From Diplocloster hominis (GTDB lineage Bacteria > Bacillota > Clostridia > Lachnospirales > Lachnospiraceae), in the NCBI RefSeq assembly GCF_032380655.1, contig NZ_JAWDIY010000025.1, positions 13,554 through 77,553 on the forward strand: a DNA stretch of 64,000 bases, written 5' to 3'. Positions 1-7,689 of the stretch are shown piece by piece; the stretch's first letter is position 1; each line of letters opens with the position of its first letter. Both the position numbers and the translations under genes were made by a program. The notes under the pieces were generated by a model. That model worked only from the letters and a program-made list of their open reading frames with translations. It made no database searches and was not told the origin of the DNA.

Positions 1-947
1 ACCAGCTTGGGGCTGGCCCCTGTGGCACCTCCCCTGCCGTCGATGGTGATGAAATCAGGCTGCGCATATGCGATGTATGCCAGATCCTTCTCGATCCGGC
101 CAGCTGCTATCTTGATTCCGATGGGCCGGCCGTCTGAAGTCTCTCTTAACTGGTCAACCAGCTTTTTCAGATCTTCTTTTGACTGGATCATTTCGAACCT
201 GGAAGGACTGATTACGTCCTGGCCCAATGGTTTATTGCGGATGTCGGCGATCTCCTGCGTCACCTTGTCTCCGGGCAGATGGCCGCCCATGCCAGGTTTC
301 GTCCCCTGTCCGATCTTAATCTCTATGGCGTCGGAGGTTCTTAAGTTCTCTGTGGTCACACTGTACATGTTGGGCACGTATTCGAATATATATTTGTAAG
401 CCGATGCTTTCTCCGCCGGAAGGACACCGCCCTCACCGCTGCACATAGCTGTCTTTGCCATAGCGGAGCCACGGGCCAGCGCGACTTTGGTCTCCGCTGA
501 CAGGGCCCCGAAGGACATGTGGGATATGTAAATCGGGCTTTCTAACACCATCGGTTTTTTCGCGTGTTTTCCGATGATAGTGGTGGTAGTTACCGGCGCA
601 TGTTCATCTAACGGGAACGGATTCAACTGGGCTCCCATGATCAGGATCTCATCCCAGGAAGGCATCGGCCTTCTCGTTCCCATCGCTTCTATGATAGACC
701 GGCCGGTGACAGCCATCTCATGGATATCGTCCATATGACGGGCCGTTTCATCCATTCTGACATATTCCGACGGATAAGACAGGGGATTTTCCGGTTCCTG
801 CGGCTGCATTTCCTGTGTTTCTTCCACTTGTATGAATGTGGATGCCGGTCTGTGGCAGACCGGACACAGCTTAAAATCAGAAAAAGGAATTCCCATTGCT
901 TCCTCATCGTAAATATACCCACATACCCTACACTTATACTTTGCCAT
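1..947 (-). CDS. Rubredoxin / GltB-like FMN-binding glutamate synthase domain protein (3' end cut by window edge)
   Basis: The protein begins MAKYKCRVCGYIYDEE, a rubredoxin-like iron site with CxxCG at residues 6-10 and a second CPVC pair near residue 28. After a Pro/Glu-rich linker comes the start of the glutamate-synthase FMN/Fe-S TIM-barrel domain (SPIYISHMSFGALS, SGEGG, GQGTKPGMGGHLPG, ISPSR, IKIAAGR). This is the stand-alone, archaeal-type GltB domain fused to rubredoxin that is common in Clostridia; it may make glutamate from 2-oxoglutarate and ammonia, but the stand-alone forms are not all proven glutamate synthases. The start is set by AAGGAGAAGG just upstream. The reading frame stays open to base 1, so the C-terminus lies outside. 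A GltD-like partner lies on the same strand at 2922-4085. Confidence 0.85.
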   Translation of the reverse strand, partial: MAKYKCRVCGYIYDEEAMGIPFSDFKLCPVCHRPASTFIQVEETQEMQPQEPENPLSYPSEYVRMDETARHMDDIHEMAVTGRSIIEAMGTRRPMPSWDEILIMGAQLNPFPLDEHAPVTTTTIIGKHAKKPMVLESPIYISHMSFGALSAETKVALARGSAMAKTAMCSGEGGVLPAEKASAYKYIFEYVPNMYSVTTENLRTSDAIEIKIGQGTKPGMGGHLPGDKVTQEIADIRNKPLGQDVISPSRFEMIQSKEDLKKLVDQLRETSDGRPIGIKIAAGRIEKDLAYIAYAQPDFITIDGRGGATGASPKL

Positions 948-984
948 ATGCCTTCTCCTTTTCTGTTTTGTATTTTAATTTTGT

Positions 985-1013
985 ATTATATAGTAATTAT
1001 TCTCAATCATAAA
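985..1013 (-). promoter_or_regulatory. Candidate promoter of the rubredoxin-GltB gene
   Basis: On the minus strand a perfect -10 TATAAT (990-985) lies 17 nt downstream of TTTATG (1013-1008), a weak -35. The -10 is 38 nt before the start codon. Confidence 0.45.
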
Positions 1014-1176
1014 GCACTCAAAAAACCGCTGCCAGGATGTCCATTCCCATTATTCATAATTATTTATTTGACTATCAGAGAAAACAGATATGCAGGCTAT
1101 ATTCTCATATATGCCTTTTCTGCCTCTCCCGCCCCGATATTATATTATAACACAATACGAATGGACTTTGTGAACT

Positions 1177-1218
1177 AATTGAATCGCTTTTTTACGCCAC
1201 AATTGAATCGCTTTTTTA
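1177..1218. repeat. Two direct repeats AATTGAATCGCTTTTTTA, period 24
   Basis: An 18-nt T-rich sequence occurs at 1177-1194 and again at 1201-1218. No gene covers it. Purpose unknown. Confidence 0.6.
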
Positions 1219-1235
1219 AAGCCATTTTTTAATTC

Positions 1236-1262
1236 AAAAAAAGACAGATTCTTTCTGTCTTT
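1236..1262 (-). terminator. Terminator-like hairpin
   Basis: AAAGACAGA (1240-1248) pairs with TCTGTCTTT (1254-1262). On the minus strand the stem is followed by seven T. No minus-strand gene lies just upstream, so it would end an unannotated transcript or is fortuitous. Confidence 0.4.
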
Positions 1263-1422
1263 CCCAGCGCAGTTTTTTCAGAAATTCCAAAAAACTAACC
1301 GAAAACACAATCCCATCCGCTCGTGAAAAGTAACCAAAAATACCGGCCCTCTCTATCGTATAGTTTTCACAAACTTAAAAACAGCGGCGTTTCCATCTAT
1401 GGTTTTTCTCCAAAATTCATGT

Positions 1423-1498
1423 TATAATCCAATTATAACCAACGTGTAGTTTGCTCAGCACAACGTAAGTCCAGTTGCGGCATTCCACACGTTTTTTT
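1423..1498 (+). ncRNA. Candidate short structured transcript or leader with its own promoter box and terminator
   Basis: A perfect TATAAT at 1423-1428 is followed after a few bases by a foldable stretch: AACGTGT (from 1441) pairs with ACACGTT (to 1492), enclosing TGC/GCA and CAAC/GTTG stems, and the outer stem runs straight into a run of seven T (1492-1498). That is the layout of a roughly 60-nt RNA with an intrinsic terminator, or an attenuator before the CarD-like gene. The -35 (TGGTTT) is poor. The rest of the gap 948-1745 holds only the repeats listed separately. Confidence 0.4.
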
Positions 1499-1592
1499 AT
1501 CGCTAAGAGCACTTGGCGGCATTGCTTATAACCGCTTACGTGCGATGCATAAAAAATAGTCAGCGAGGTTTTTTCGAGCGCTACTATTTTTT
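1499..1592 (+). repeat. Two-hairpin structured repeat, copy 1
   Basis: A 94-nt unit beginning ATCGCTA. Hairpin 1: ATCGC/GCGAT and AGCAC/GTGC outer pairs with an apical GCGG/CCGC stem. Hairpin 2: AAAAAATAGT/ACTATTTTTT with an inner AGCG/CGCT stem. It is in direct tandem with copy 2 (1593-1686) and matches copy 3 at 61252-61343. Confidence 0.85.
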
Positions 1593-1686
1593 ATTGCTAT
1601 AAGCACTTAGCGGCTGTTTTTTAGCCGCTTACGTGCGATGCATGAAAAATAGTCAGCGAGGCTTTTTCGAGCGCTACTATTTTTTA
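1593..1686 (+). repeat. Two-hairpin structured repeat, copy 2
   Basis: Same 94-nt period as copy 1. The apical stem of hairpin 1 is here AGCGGCT/AGCCGCT; hairpin 2 is nearly identical to copy 1. It ends about 60 nt before the CarD-like start codon, so it would lie in that gene's 5' leader if transcription begins upstream. Confidence 0.85.
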
Positions 1687-1745
1687 TTCTAATTTTTATA
1701 ACTCCCTCCGATACAGCAGGGAATTAAATGAAAGGTGTTGATCAA

Positions 1746-2276
1746 ATGTATCAGGTTAATGACACAGTTTCTTACGGAACACACGGCGTATGCCAAATCG
1801 CGGAAATCGGAGAAAAAAACCTAACCGGCAAATCCATAGAATACTATATTCTGAAACCGGTGTACAACGAAAGCTCCACGCTCTACGTCCCGGTCCATAA
1901 TGAAAAATTAACCGGTAAAATGCGCAGAATCCTGTCCGTCCAGGAAATCCGGAAAATGATCCAAGATATGCCCTATCATCAGGAAGATTGGATTGAAAAT
2001 GAAAATCTGCGCAAGACAAGATACCGGGAACTACTGGACGAAGGAAACCGGACAGAACTCCTGAAAATGCTGCGTACCCTGTATCTGCACCAGCAGGAAC
2101 AGGTTTCCAAAGGAAAGAAACTTCACAATACCGATGAACGTTTTTTCCGGGAAGCTGAAAAACTGCTCTTTGATGAGATCGCACTGGTACTCCACATAAA
2201 ACCGAACCAGGTACTTCCCTTTATCCTGGAGCAGATCCAAGACGCAGACACCAGCCAAAAGGAGGTGAACATATGA
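1746..2276 (+). CDS. CarD/CdnL-family transcription regulator
   Basis: 176 residues. The N-terminal part (MYQVNDTVSYGTHGVCQI, then the YYILKPVYNESSTLYVPV strand pair) is the CarD/CdnL/TRCF RNA-polymerase-interaction domain, normally a Tudor-like fold binding the polymerase beta lobe. The rest is helical, as in CarD proteins that also contact promoter DNA. A start 18 nt upstream is possible, but the AAAGGTG Shine-Dalgarno at 1731-1737 sits 8 nt before the ATG at 1746. The stop overlaps the next gene's start in ATGA (2273-2276), so the two are translationally coupled. The cluster is on the opposite strand to the GltD-like and GltB-like genes on either side. Role inferred: modulation of transcription initiation; targets unknown. 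Confidence 0.85.
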   Translation: MYQVNDTVSYGTHGVCQIAEIGEKNLTGKSIEYYILKPVYNESSTLYVPVHNEKLTGKMRRILSVQEIRKMIQDMPYHQEDWIENENLRKTRYRELLDEGNRTELLKMLRTLYLHQQEQVSKGKKLHNTDERFFREAEKLLFDEIALVLHIKPNQVLPFILEQIQDADTSQKEVNI

Positions 2277-2473
2277 AACGAATCATAAGCGCATGCCTGG
2301 AGCAGACTCAAAAATTCGAATCACCGGAAGAATATCAAGCCTACCTAACCAGCCTAAACCGGAAACACATCAAATACAAAATAGTAGAAACACAAGAACT
2401 GCCCGGACATTCCGTATCCCTAAAACTAATCCGGACCTACAATGACTATCCAGTAGGCGATTATATGGATTAG
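2273..2473 (+). CDS. Small protein of unknown function, paralog A
   Basis: 66 residues, starting inside the stop of the CarD-like gene (ATGA overlap) with an AAAGGAGGTG site upstream. Not recognised. It is clearly related to the next gene: both share MKRIxSACLxQTxxF, then EYxxYxxxLxRxHxKYKI, and end VGxYxD. No signal peptide, membrane segment or cysteine motif is seen. Highly charged and probably a compact soluble domain. Coupling to a CarD-like regulator suggests a shared regulatory role, but that is only context. Confidence 0.75.
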   Translation: MKRIISACLEQTQKFESPEEYQAYLTSLNRKHIKYKIVETQELPGHSVSLKLIRTYNDYPVGDYMD

Positions 2474-2539
2474 CCCTTAGAAAGTGCTTAAAAACTTAAT
2501 AAGCAAACGAACTATCTAAAAAAAGAAAAGGTGAATCAA

Positions 2540-2779
2540 ATGAAACGTATCCAATCGGCCTGCTTAAATCAGACCATCCACTTTCAGCTAAAAGACAATA
2601 TCGGTCATGCCGCCGCAGTAAACCATGTAAAAGGCGAATATGAAAATTACAAAAGACAGCTGGAGCGCAGCCACACCAAATACAAAATCCTGGAAGAAAA
2701 CACCCAGAGCGACGGCTCCATCCTCATAAAAATCAAAAAACAACTAAACACCTACGACGTCGGCACCTATCTGGATTAA
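2540..2779 (+). CDS. Small protein of unknown function, paralog B
   Basis: 79 residues from the ATG at 2540; an upstream GTG (2531) is part of the AAAGGTG ribosome site, which precedes the ATG just as it does for the CarD-like gene. It is a paralog of the 66-aa protein just upstream, with the same N-terminal SACLxQT and C-terminal VGTYLD signatures and about 13 extra residues in the middle. Separated from paralog A by 66 nt. Function unknown. It is followed by a 31-bp perfect inverted repeat. Confidence 0.75.
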   Translation: MKRIQSACLNQTIHFQLKDNIGHAAAVNHVKGEYENYKRQLERSHTKYKILEENTQSDGSILIKIKKQLNTYDVGTYLD

Positions 2780-2816
2780 CACAAGGAACGCCAGAGACCA
2801 ACGCAGAACCAACGCA

Positions 2817-2906
2817 GGAGCGTGCAGGGGCGGCTTCCGGGTGAGGGGGACCGTGCCAAACCGCACCGCCACCTTCCCTCACCCGGAAGCCGCCCCTGCA
2901 CGCTCC
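2817..2906. terminator. 31-bp perfect inverted repeat between convergent genes
   Basis: Left arm 2817-2847 and right arm 2876-2906 are exact reverse complements, with a 28-nt loop. The arms are GC-rich (GGAGCGTGCAGGGGCGG...). It lies between the stop of paralog B and the stop of the GltD-like gene and probably acts as a bidirectional barrier to transcription. There is no T-run, so it is not a standard intrinsic terminator. It may be a mobile repeat. Confidence 0.7.
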
Positions 2907-2921
2907 GTCCCTCGCGCTCCT

Positions 2922-4085
2922 TCATTTTCCTCTCATAAACTCATCCATAGCAACCGCCACCCGCTTAGAATGCTCCACCGCTTCCACGATCGTCCGGTGA
3001 GTCTGCACCGAATCTCCAGATGCGAACACCCCTTCCATCGCCGGAGTAATCCGGCTGATCGGAGTCTGACTGATCGCTATGATCGTAGAATCCGCCGGTA
3101 TCTGCTCACAAGCTTCTGACTCTTCCAGGACCTGCCCCGCATTATCATATCGGACATTATGAAAAACAGGGCCTTCTCTTGTGATTTCCACAATCTTCTT
3201 TCCGAACTCGAAACGGGCTCCGTCCATTCTGGCATAGCACTGTTCGGTCTCAGTAGCGGCCGCCGCCGGTTTCAGCTCGTAGAGCGTCACTTCTCTGGCT
3301 CCGTGGCGCAGGGCGGTCCTGGCGACATCCACCGCCGCGTTGCCCGCGCCGATGATCGCTACGCGCTCCCCCAGCGCGAATACATCCGGATTGGCCAGAT
3401 AGTCAATGCCATAGTGCACGTTCCCAAGGCTTTCCCCGCGAATTCCCAGTGTTTTAGGCCACCAGACTCCCGCGCCCGTATATACGGAACAGTAGCCGTC
3501 CCGGAACAGATCTTCTAAAGTGAGAGCGCCTCCGCCGATTGTGGTGTTTGGCCTGATCTGTATCCCCAGCTTAACGAGCTTCTTCTCATACCGGTCCAGC
3601 ACCGTTTTCGGCAGCCGGAAATCGGGAATTCCATATCTTAAAACGCCGCCGATTTTATCTCTGGACTCAAAAATGGTCACCTCGTACCCCCATTGGGCCA
3701 GCAGGATGGCGATGGTGATCCCGGCCGGTCCGCTGCCGATCACTGCCGCCATCTTCCCGTTGGATGGTCTCTGCTGGAACTGATATTTATCCAGAATGGT
3801 ATCCGCGATGTATTCTTCTATATTGCTGATCTGAATCGGATTGCCCCTGTCATTCCAGATGCAGTGCTCCTCGCACCGGGCTTCCTGGCCGCAGACCAGA
3901 GCACAGACAAACGCCAGCGGATTATTTTCCAGTACAAGACGGCCGGCTTTCGTAAGCCCATCCTCTTCTTCCAGGATGCAGCGGATCATCTCAGGGACAG
4001 GCGTATGTATCGGACAGCCTTTCATGCAGCCCGGGTTCTTGCAGTTGAGGCATCGTCTTGCTTCATCGATTACATGTACGGACAT
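2922..4085 (-). CDS. GltD-like NAD(P)-dependent oxidoreductase (glutamate synthase small subunit family)
   Basis: 387 residues. N-terminal cysteine motifs (CLNCKNPGCMKGCP near residues 13-25, then CALVCGQEARCEEHC near 61-75) are those of the two 4Fe-4S clusters of GltD and DPYD-type proteins. A first dinucleotide site VIGSGPAGI follows near residue 115 (FAD) and a second AIIGAGNAAVDVA near 242 (NAD(P)H). The C-terminal FASGDSV motif closes the FAD site. It is shorter than bacterial GltD (about 470 aa), as in the stand-alone forms. Start chosen from GGAGGGAAG upstream. It likely passes electrons from NAD(P)H to the GltB-like protein encoded on the same strand at 1-947. Confidence 0.85.
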   Translation of the reverse strand: MSVHVIDEARRCLNCKNPGCMKGCPIHTPVPEMIRCILEEEDGLTKAGRLVLENNPLAFVCALVCGQEARCEEHCIWNDRGNPIQISNIEEYIADTILDKYQFQQRPSNGKMAAVIGSGPAGITIAILLAQWGYEVTIFESRDKIGGVLRYGIPDFRLPKTVLDRYEKKLVKLGIQIRPNTTIGGGALTLEDLFRDGYCSVYTGAGVWWPKTLGIRGESLGNVHYGIDYLANPDVFALGERVAIIGAGNAAVDVARTALRHGAREVTLYELKPAAAATETEQCYARMDGARFEFGKKIVEITREGPVFHNVRYDNAGQVLEESEACEQIPADSTIIAISQTPISRITPAMEGVFASGDSVQTHRTIVEAVEHSKRVAVAMDEFMRGK

Positions 4086-4133
4086 TGTAAGTATCTTCCC
4101 TCCGGTGTAGTGTATCGCTGCAGCTATCGAAAG

Positions 4134-4472
4134 CTACAGCGGATAGATATTCAGTCTCTTAATCTTCCCTTCCTGATCGACTTCTGATATGTAGGCCATA
4201 ACCGGTACCACGTGCTCCTGGTAAATGATAAAGTACCAGACGATATCATTTCCCTTGTACCGTACGCTGCGGATCGTAAACGGGCCTTTATTGAGCCCAA
4301 ATTTATGATGAAACATCATTTCTATAGCCATTTTCCCTTCCAGATGCAGGGTATCCATCCCAGCCTTGTTAACCGAAGAATCATGGAGAACACCGTGTTC
4401 ATTGAACAGATCCGCCAGCGCTACACAGTCTCCTTTTTTCATACAATCAATATATTGCTCTAAAATTTTCAT
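4134..4472 (-). CDS. NTF2-like / SnoaL-like small protein
   Basis: 112 residues with the pattern of a cone-shaped NTF2/SnoaL fold: an N-terminal helix pair (ILEQYIDCMKKGDCVALADLF), a hydrophobic core strand around the middle and a final strand ending in NIYPL. This superfamily includes ketosteroid isomerases, dehydratases such as BaiE, and non-enzymatic domains, so the activity cannot be read from the fold. It follows the SDR gene by 15 nt on the same strand and is almost certainly co-transcribed, which suggests work on the same substrate. Shine-Dalgarno AAGGAGGGG precedes the ATG. Confidence 0.65.
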   Translation of the reverse strand: MKILEQYIDCMKKGDCVALADLFNEHGVLHDSSVNKAGMDTLHLEGKMAIEMMFHHKFGLNKGPFTIRSVRYKGNDIVWYFIIYQEHVVPVMAYISEVDQEGKIKRLNIYPL

Positions 4473-4487
4473 TCGGACCCCTCCTTC

Positions 4488-5261
4488 TTATATCTGTTCG
4501 GAACGCAGCAGCGCGTCAATTCCACCGTCCACAAAGAGAATTACTCCATTAATTCCGCTGGCTTCCGGGGAGGCCAGGAATACGATACCGTTGGCGATCT
4601 CTTCCGCGTCCAGGAATTCCCTTCTGCCGTATCTGGTTGGAATCGGAATCAAAAGTGCCGCATCCATCTGGGCTTCCGTCATGTTCTGAGTCAGCGGTGT
4701 AGTCGTATTCCCAGGCGCTACTGCGTTAATCCGAAGTCCGTCTACCGCCCAGGACGGAGATACCCGCCGTACCCATCGGGCCAGCGCATGTTTGGAGGAA
4801 CTGTAGCAGGATGGAGTCAATGAGTCCGGAATCTCACCAATGTATTCCATCGTCCGGTCTTCATCCATTACATCCGTCAGCATATCGACCCAGTCTCTTC
4901 TCACAGTCATATTTGTGATTGAGTTGGAAGAAGTCACCACACAGCAGCCGTTCTTTTTTCTGAGGAGCGGCCGCAGGCCCTCCGCGATCTGAACACTGGC
5001 GTAAAAATTCAACGAAAAAATCGACTTTGGCGGTACCGTGGGACCTACCCCCGCATTGCAGATTAATCCGTCAATTCCATCCGGATATTTTAGTATAACA
5101 GCTTCAATGGCATCCTGCCTGCCTCCCTTTGTAGTCAAATCCGCCAGATAGTCGCCGCCTTTGTAGTCAATGTTGTACACCTCATGCCCCTGATCCTGTA
5201 ACTTCTTCCTGGTCGCCGCACCAATTCCGGTAGTGCCTCCCGTAATTACATAAATACCCAT
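4488..5261 (-). CDS. SDR-family dehydrogenase, similar to 3-alpha-hydroxysteroid dehydrogenase/carbonyl reductase
   Basis: 257 residues. Rossmann motif TGGTTGIG near the start, CNAG in the core, a catalytic Ser-Tyr-Lys set (TSSN, then CYSSSKHAL), and PG...TPL after it. The opening GIYVITGGTTGIGAATRKKL and the ending DGGIDALLRSEQI recall Comamonas-type 3-alpha-HSDH, which oxidises or reduces the 3-hydroxyl of steroids and bile acids; this is from memory, not an alignment. An upstream ATG at 5291 is in frame, but AGGAAGGGAACGT supports 5261. Forms a pair with the NTF2-like gene. A long dyad lies between promoter and gene. Other small alcohols are also possible substrates. Confidence 0.8.
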   Translation of the reverse strand: MGIYVITGGTTGIGAATRKKLQDQGHEVYNIDYKGGDYLADLTTKGGRQDAIEAVILKYPDGIDGLICNAGVGPTVPPKSIFSLNFYASVQIAEGLRPLLRKKNGCCVVTSSNSITNMTVRRDWVDMLTDVMDEDRTMEYIGEIPDSLTPSCYSSSKHALARWVRRVSPSWAVDGLRINAVAPGNTTTPLTQNMTEAQMDAALLIPIPTRYGRREFLDAEEIANGIVFLASPEASGINGVILFVDGGIDALLRSEQI

Positions 5262-5299
5262 ACGTTCCCTTCCTTTCTGATCTCCCATCACCTGAAAAG

Positions 5300-5343
5300 A
5301 TTGTTAAAAATTTAATAATAGGAATTATTACTGTTTTAACAAT
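5300..5343. promoter_or_regulatory. Operator-like dyad before the SDR gene
   Basis: ATTGTTAAAA (5300-5309) and TTTTAACAAT (5334-5343) are perfect inverted arms, with a second inner pair TAATAAT/ATTATTA. The dyad lies just downstream of the candidate promoter and upstream of the start codon, a typical repressor position. Confidence 0.6.
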
Positions 5344-5346
5344 ATA

Positions 5347-5375
5347 ATGCTATCATGGATGGTAAATACTGTCAA
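5347..5375 (-). promoter_or_regulatory. Promoter of the SDR/NTF2-like operon
   Basis: Minus strand: -35 TTGACA (5375-5370), 17-nt spacer, -10 TAGCAT (5352-5347). The transcript would begin at the edge of the dyad at 5300-5343. Confidence 0.65.
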
Positions 5376-5379
5376 TTTA

Positions 5380-5432
5380 ATTAAAATCTTAACATTATGA
5401 TTAAAACTTTAACATTATAATTAAATCTTTCA
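5380..5432. repeat. AT-rich short tandem repeats
   Basis: Three imperfect copies of about 20 nt, consensus ATTAAAACTTTAACATTATR, between the SDR promoter and the end of feoB. Confidence 0.6.
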
Positions 5433-5516
5433 CAAACCAGAAAGGGAACGCCAGGAATCCAATGCCCTGCCTGCGCTTTGTACAGTCGGGCGCAGGTAAT
5501 ACATATGCCCATACGA

Positions 5517-7403
5517 TTACGCGGCTCCGGCCATTCGGGCAATGGCAGCGAACAGGAAACAAAACAGCATTCCAAATACCGTGGGAATCAGAAAAGCGGC
5601 GGCCGTCCATTTCAGGCTGCCGGTCTCCTTGTGTATCGTCAGGCAGGCTGTTGAACAGGGCCAATGCATCAGACAGAACAGCATCGTACATACGGCAGTC
5701 ACCCAGGTCCAGCCGTTCTGTACCAGTAATCTTCTCAGTTCTCCCAGATCATTTAATTCCAGAAGGCTGCCGGTCGCCATATAGGACATAATTATAATCG
5801 GAACAACGATTTCATTGGCCGGGAACCCCAGGATAAAAGCCAGAAGGATCACCCCGTCCAGACCCAGAAGCCGGGCAAAAGGGTCCAGAAATCCGGATGT
5901 GCAAGCCAGCAGGCTTCTCCCATCCACCTGAACATTTGCCATAATCCAGATAACCAGCCCGGCAGGCGCAGCTACCAGCACCGCTCTCCCCAGTACGAAT
6001 AAGGTCCTGTCGAAGATCGATCTCACGATCACTTTACCGATCTGCGGTTTCCGGTAAGGCGGAAGTTCCAGTGCAAAGGAAGAGGGTACTCCTTTTAAAA
6101 CCGTCCTGGACAGCAGGGAAGATACCAAAAATGTCATCAGGACTCCAAACAGGATCACCAAAGTCAGCAGGATGGCGGAGGCCGCTGAAGTCATAGCGCC
6201 GGACCAGGTTCCGATCAAAAACATGCTGATGATAGCGATCAGCGTGGGAAATCTGCCGTTACAGGGAACAAAATTATTGGTCAGGATGGCGATCAGGCGT
6301 TCCCTGGGAGAATCGATAATACGGCATCCTGTTATACCGGCCGCATTACAGCCGAATCCCATACACATGGTAAGCGCCTGTTTTCCGCAGGCGCAGGCCC
6401 TGTGAAAGCAATGATCCAGATTAAAAGCCACTCTGGGAAGGTATCCGAAATCCTCCAGCAGCGTAAACAGCGGAAAAAAGATCGCCATGGGAGGCAGCAT
6501 GACCGAGACCACCCAGGCCAGAACCCGGTACACGCCAAAGATCAGCGGTTCATACAGCCACGCCGGCATATGGACCCATACACAAAATGCCAGCAGCTGA
6601 TCCTGTATCCGGAACAAAAGATCCGCCAGCAGGCCGGAAGGAACATTGGCCCCCACGATGGTGATCCAGAACACGGCGCATAGAAGTAACAGCATAATCG
6701 GTATTCCGGTCAGCCGGCTGGTTAGAATTTTATCGAGCCTGCGTTCCCGCTCCCTGTATTTTACATTTTCGATCAATACCACATCCCGGCACAGCTGTTC
6801 CGCTGTCTGTACCAAATGTGTCATCTCCTCCTCCGCGTCATTCTGAAGCAGGTCTTCCCGATTGATTTTCGGACGGAACGGGTCGTGCCCGGTCAGATAT
6901 TCCGGCAGTGTCTGCACACTCTTAAGCAGTTCGGTCAGTCCCTCTTTGCTTCTGGCGCTGGTTCCTACCACAGGAACGCCCAGCCTTTGTTCCAGCAGCC
7001 GTAAGTTCAGTCTGATCTTTTTCTTTCTGGCCTCATCCAGCAGATTCACGCAGACTACGACTTTTTCAGTAAAGGAAAGTGTCTGCAATACCAGAATCAG
7101 ATTCCGCTCCAGACAGGTGGCATCGCAGACCACGATCACCGCCTCCGCCTCGCCGGAGCAGATGTATTCCCCGGCCAGCTCTTCCTCCGCCGAATGGGGT
7201 GACAAAGAATAAGTACCGGGCAGATCCACGATTCTGTATGTTTCCCCTTCATATGTACAGTGGCCATAAGCCACCGCCACCGTTTTCCCCGGCCAGTTTC
7301 CGGTATGCTGGTTCATACCGGTCAGTGCGTTGAATACCGTACTTTTTCCTACATTGGGATTTCCTGCCAAAGCGATATTTCGTTCTTCCTTTTTCTCTTC
7401 CAT
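5517..7403 (-). CDS. feoB: Ferrous iron transport protein B
   Basis: 628 residues. The N-terminal G domain has G1 GNPNVGKST at 14-22, DLPG and a NLLDEA G4-like motif. The membrane domain carries the two Gate motifs with conserved Cys: GCNAAGITGCRIIDSPRER and NNFVPCNGRFPTL. Function: GTP-linked uptake of Fe2+ across the cytoplasmic membrane. The protein is somewhat shorter than Escherichia coli FeoB (773 aa) but keeps all core parts. It follows feoA by 3 nt, and a DtxR-type regulator is divergent, giving an iron-controlled unit. It ends about 250 nt downstream of the SDR start region. Confidence 0.96.
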   Translation of the reverse strand: MEEKKEERNIALAGNPNVGKSTVFNALTGMNQHTGNWPGKTVAVAYGHCTYEGETYRIVDLPGTYSLSPHSAEEELAGEYICSGEAEAVIVVCDATCLERNLILVLQTLSFTEKVVVCVNLLDEARKKKIRLNLRLLEQRLGVPVVGTSARSKEGLTELLKSVQTLPEYLTGHDPFRPKINREDLLQNDAEEEMTHLVQTAEQLCRDVVLIENVKYRERERRLDKILTSRLTGIPIMLLLLCAVFWITIVGANVPSGLLADLLFRIQDQLLAFCVWVHMPAWLYEPLIFGVYRVLAWVVSVMLPPMAIFFPLFTLLEDFGYLPRVAFNLDHCFHRACACGKQALTMCMGFGCNAAGITGCRIIDSPRERLIAILTNNFVPCNGRFPTLIAIISMFLIGTWSGAMTSAASAILLTLVILFGVLMTFLVSSLLSRTVLKGVPSSFALELPPYRKPQIGKVIVRSIFDRTLFVLGRAVLVAAPAGLVIWIMANVQVDGRSLLACTSGFLDPFARLLGLDGVILLAFILGFPANEIVVPIIIMSYMATGSLLELNDLGELRRLLVQNGWTWVTAVCTMLFCLMHWPCSTACLTIHKETGSLKWTAAAFLIPTVFGMLFCFLFAAIARMAGAA

Positions 7404-7406
7404 AGG

Positions 7407-7652
7407 CTACTCCTTTGCGCATTCCCAGACCAGAATACCGGAGGAATCCTCCGTTCGCAGCGCAATCACGGCTCCCCGGATCTCATAGGCTGCCGGGTCC
7501 CCGCTGGGGCTTTTCTGTCTGCATAATATTTTCGTACCGGCGACCACACCCAGGTCAAACAGCCTGCGGCGCATTGCTCCCTTATTGATAATTCCGGCAA
7601 CTATGGCCGACTGTCCCTCTTTCAGGTCACACAATGATTTTCCTCTTGCCAT
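7407..7652 (-). CDS. feoA: FeoA, cytosolic SH3-like partner of FeoB
   Basis: 81 residues from the ATG at 7652, preceded by AGGAG; a longer frame to 7673 lacks a site. Typical FeoA/SH3 pattern: SLCDLKEGQSAIVAGI, then MRRRLFDLGVVAGTKI and a C-terminal strand ending VWECAKE. FeoA binds FeoB and is needed for iron uptake. It is first in a two-gene operon with feoB. Confidence 0.92.
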   Translation of the reverse strand: MARGKSLCDLKEGQSAIVAGIINKGAMRRRLFDLGVVAGTKILCRQKSPSGDPAAYEIRGAVIALRTEDSSGILVWECAKE

Positions 7653-7689
7653 ACGACCAACTCCTGTTAACATTCACATTTCCCTTTTT

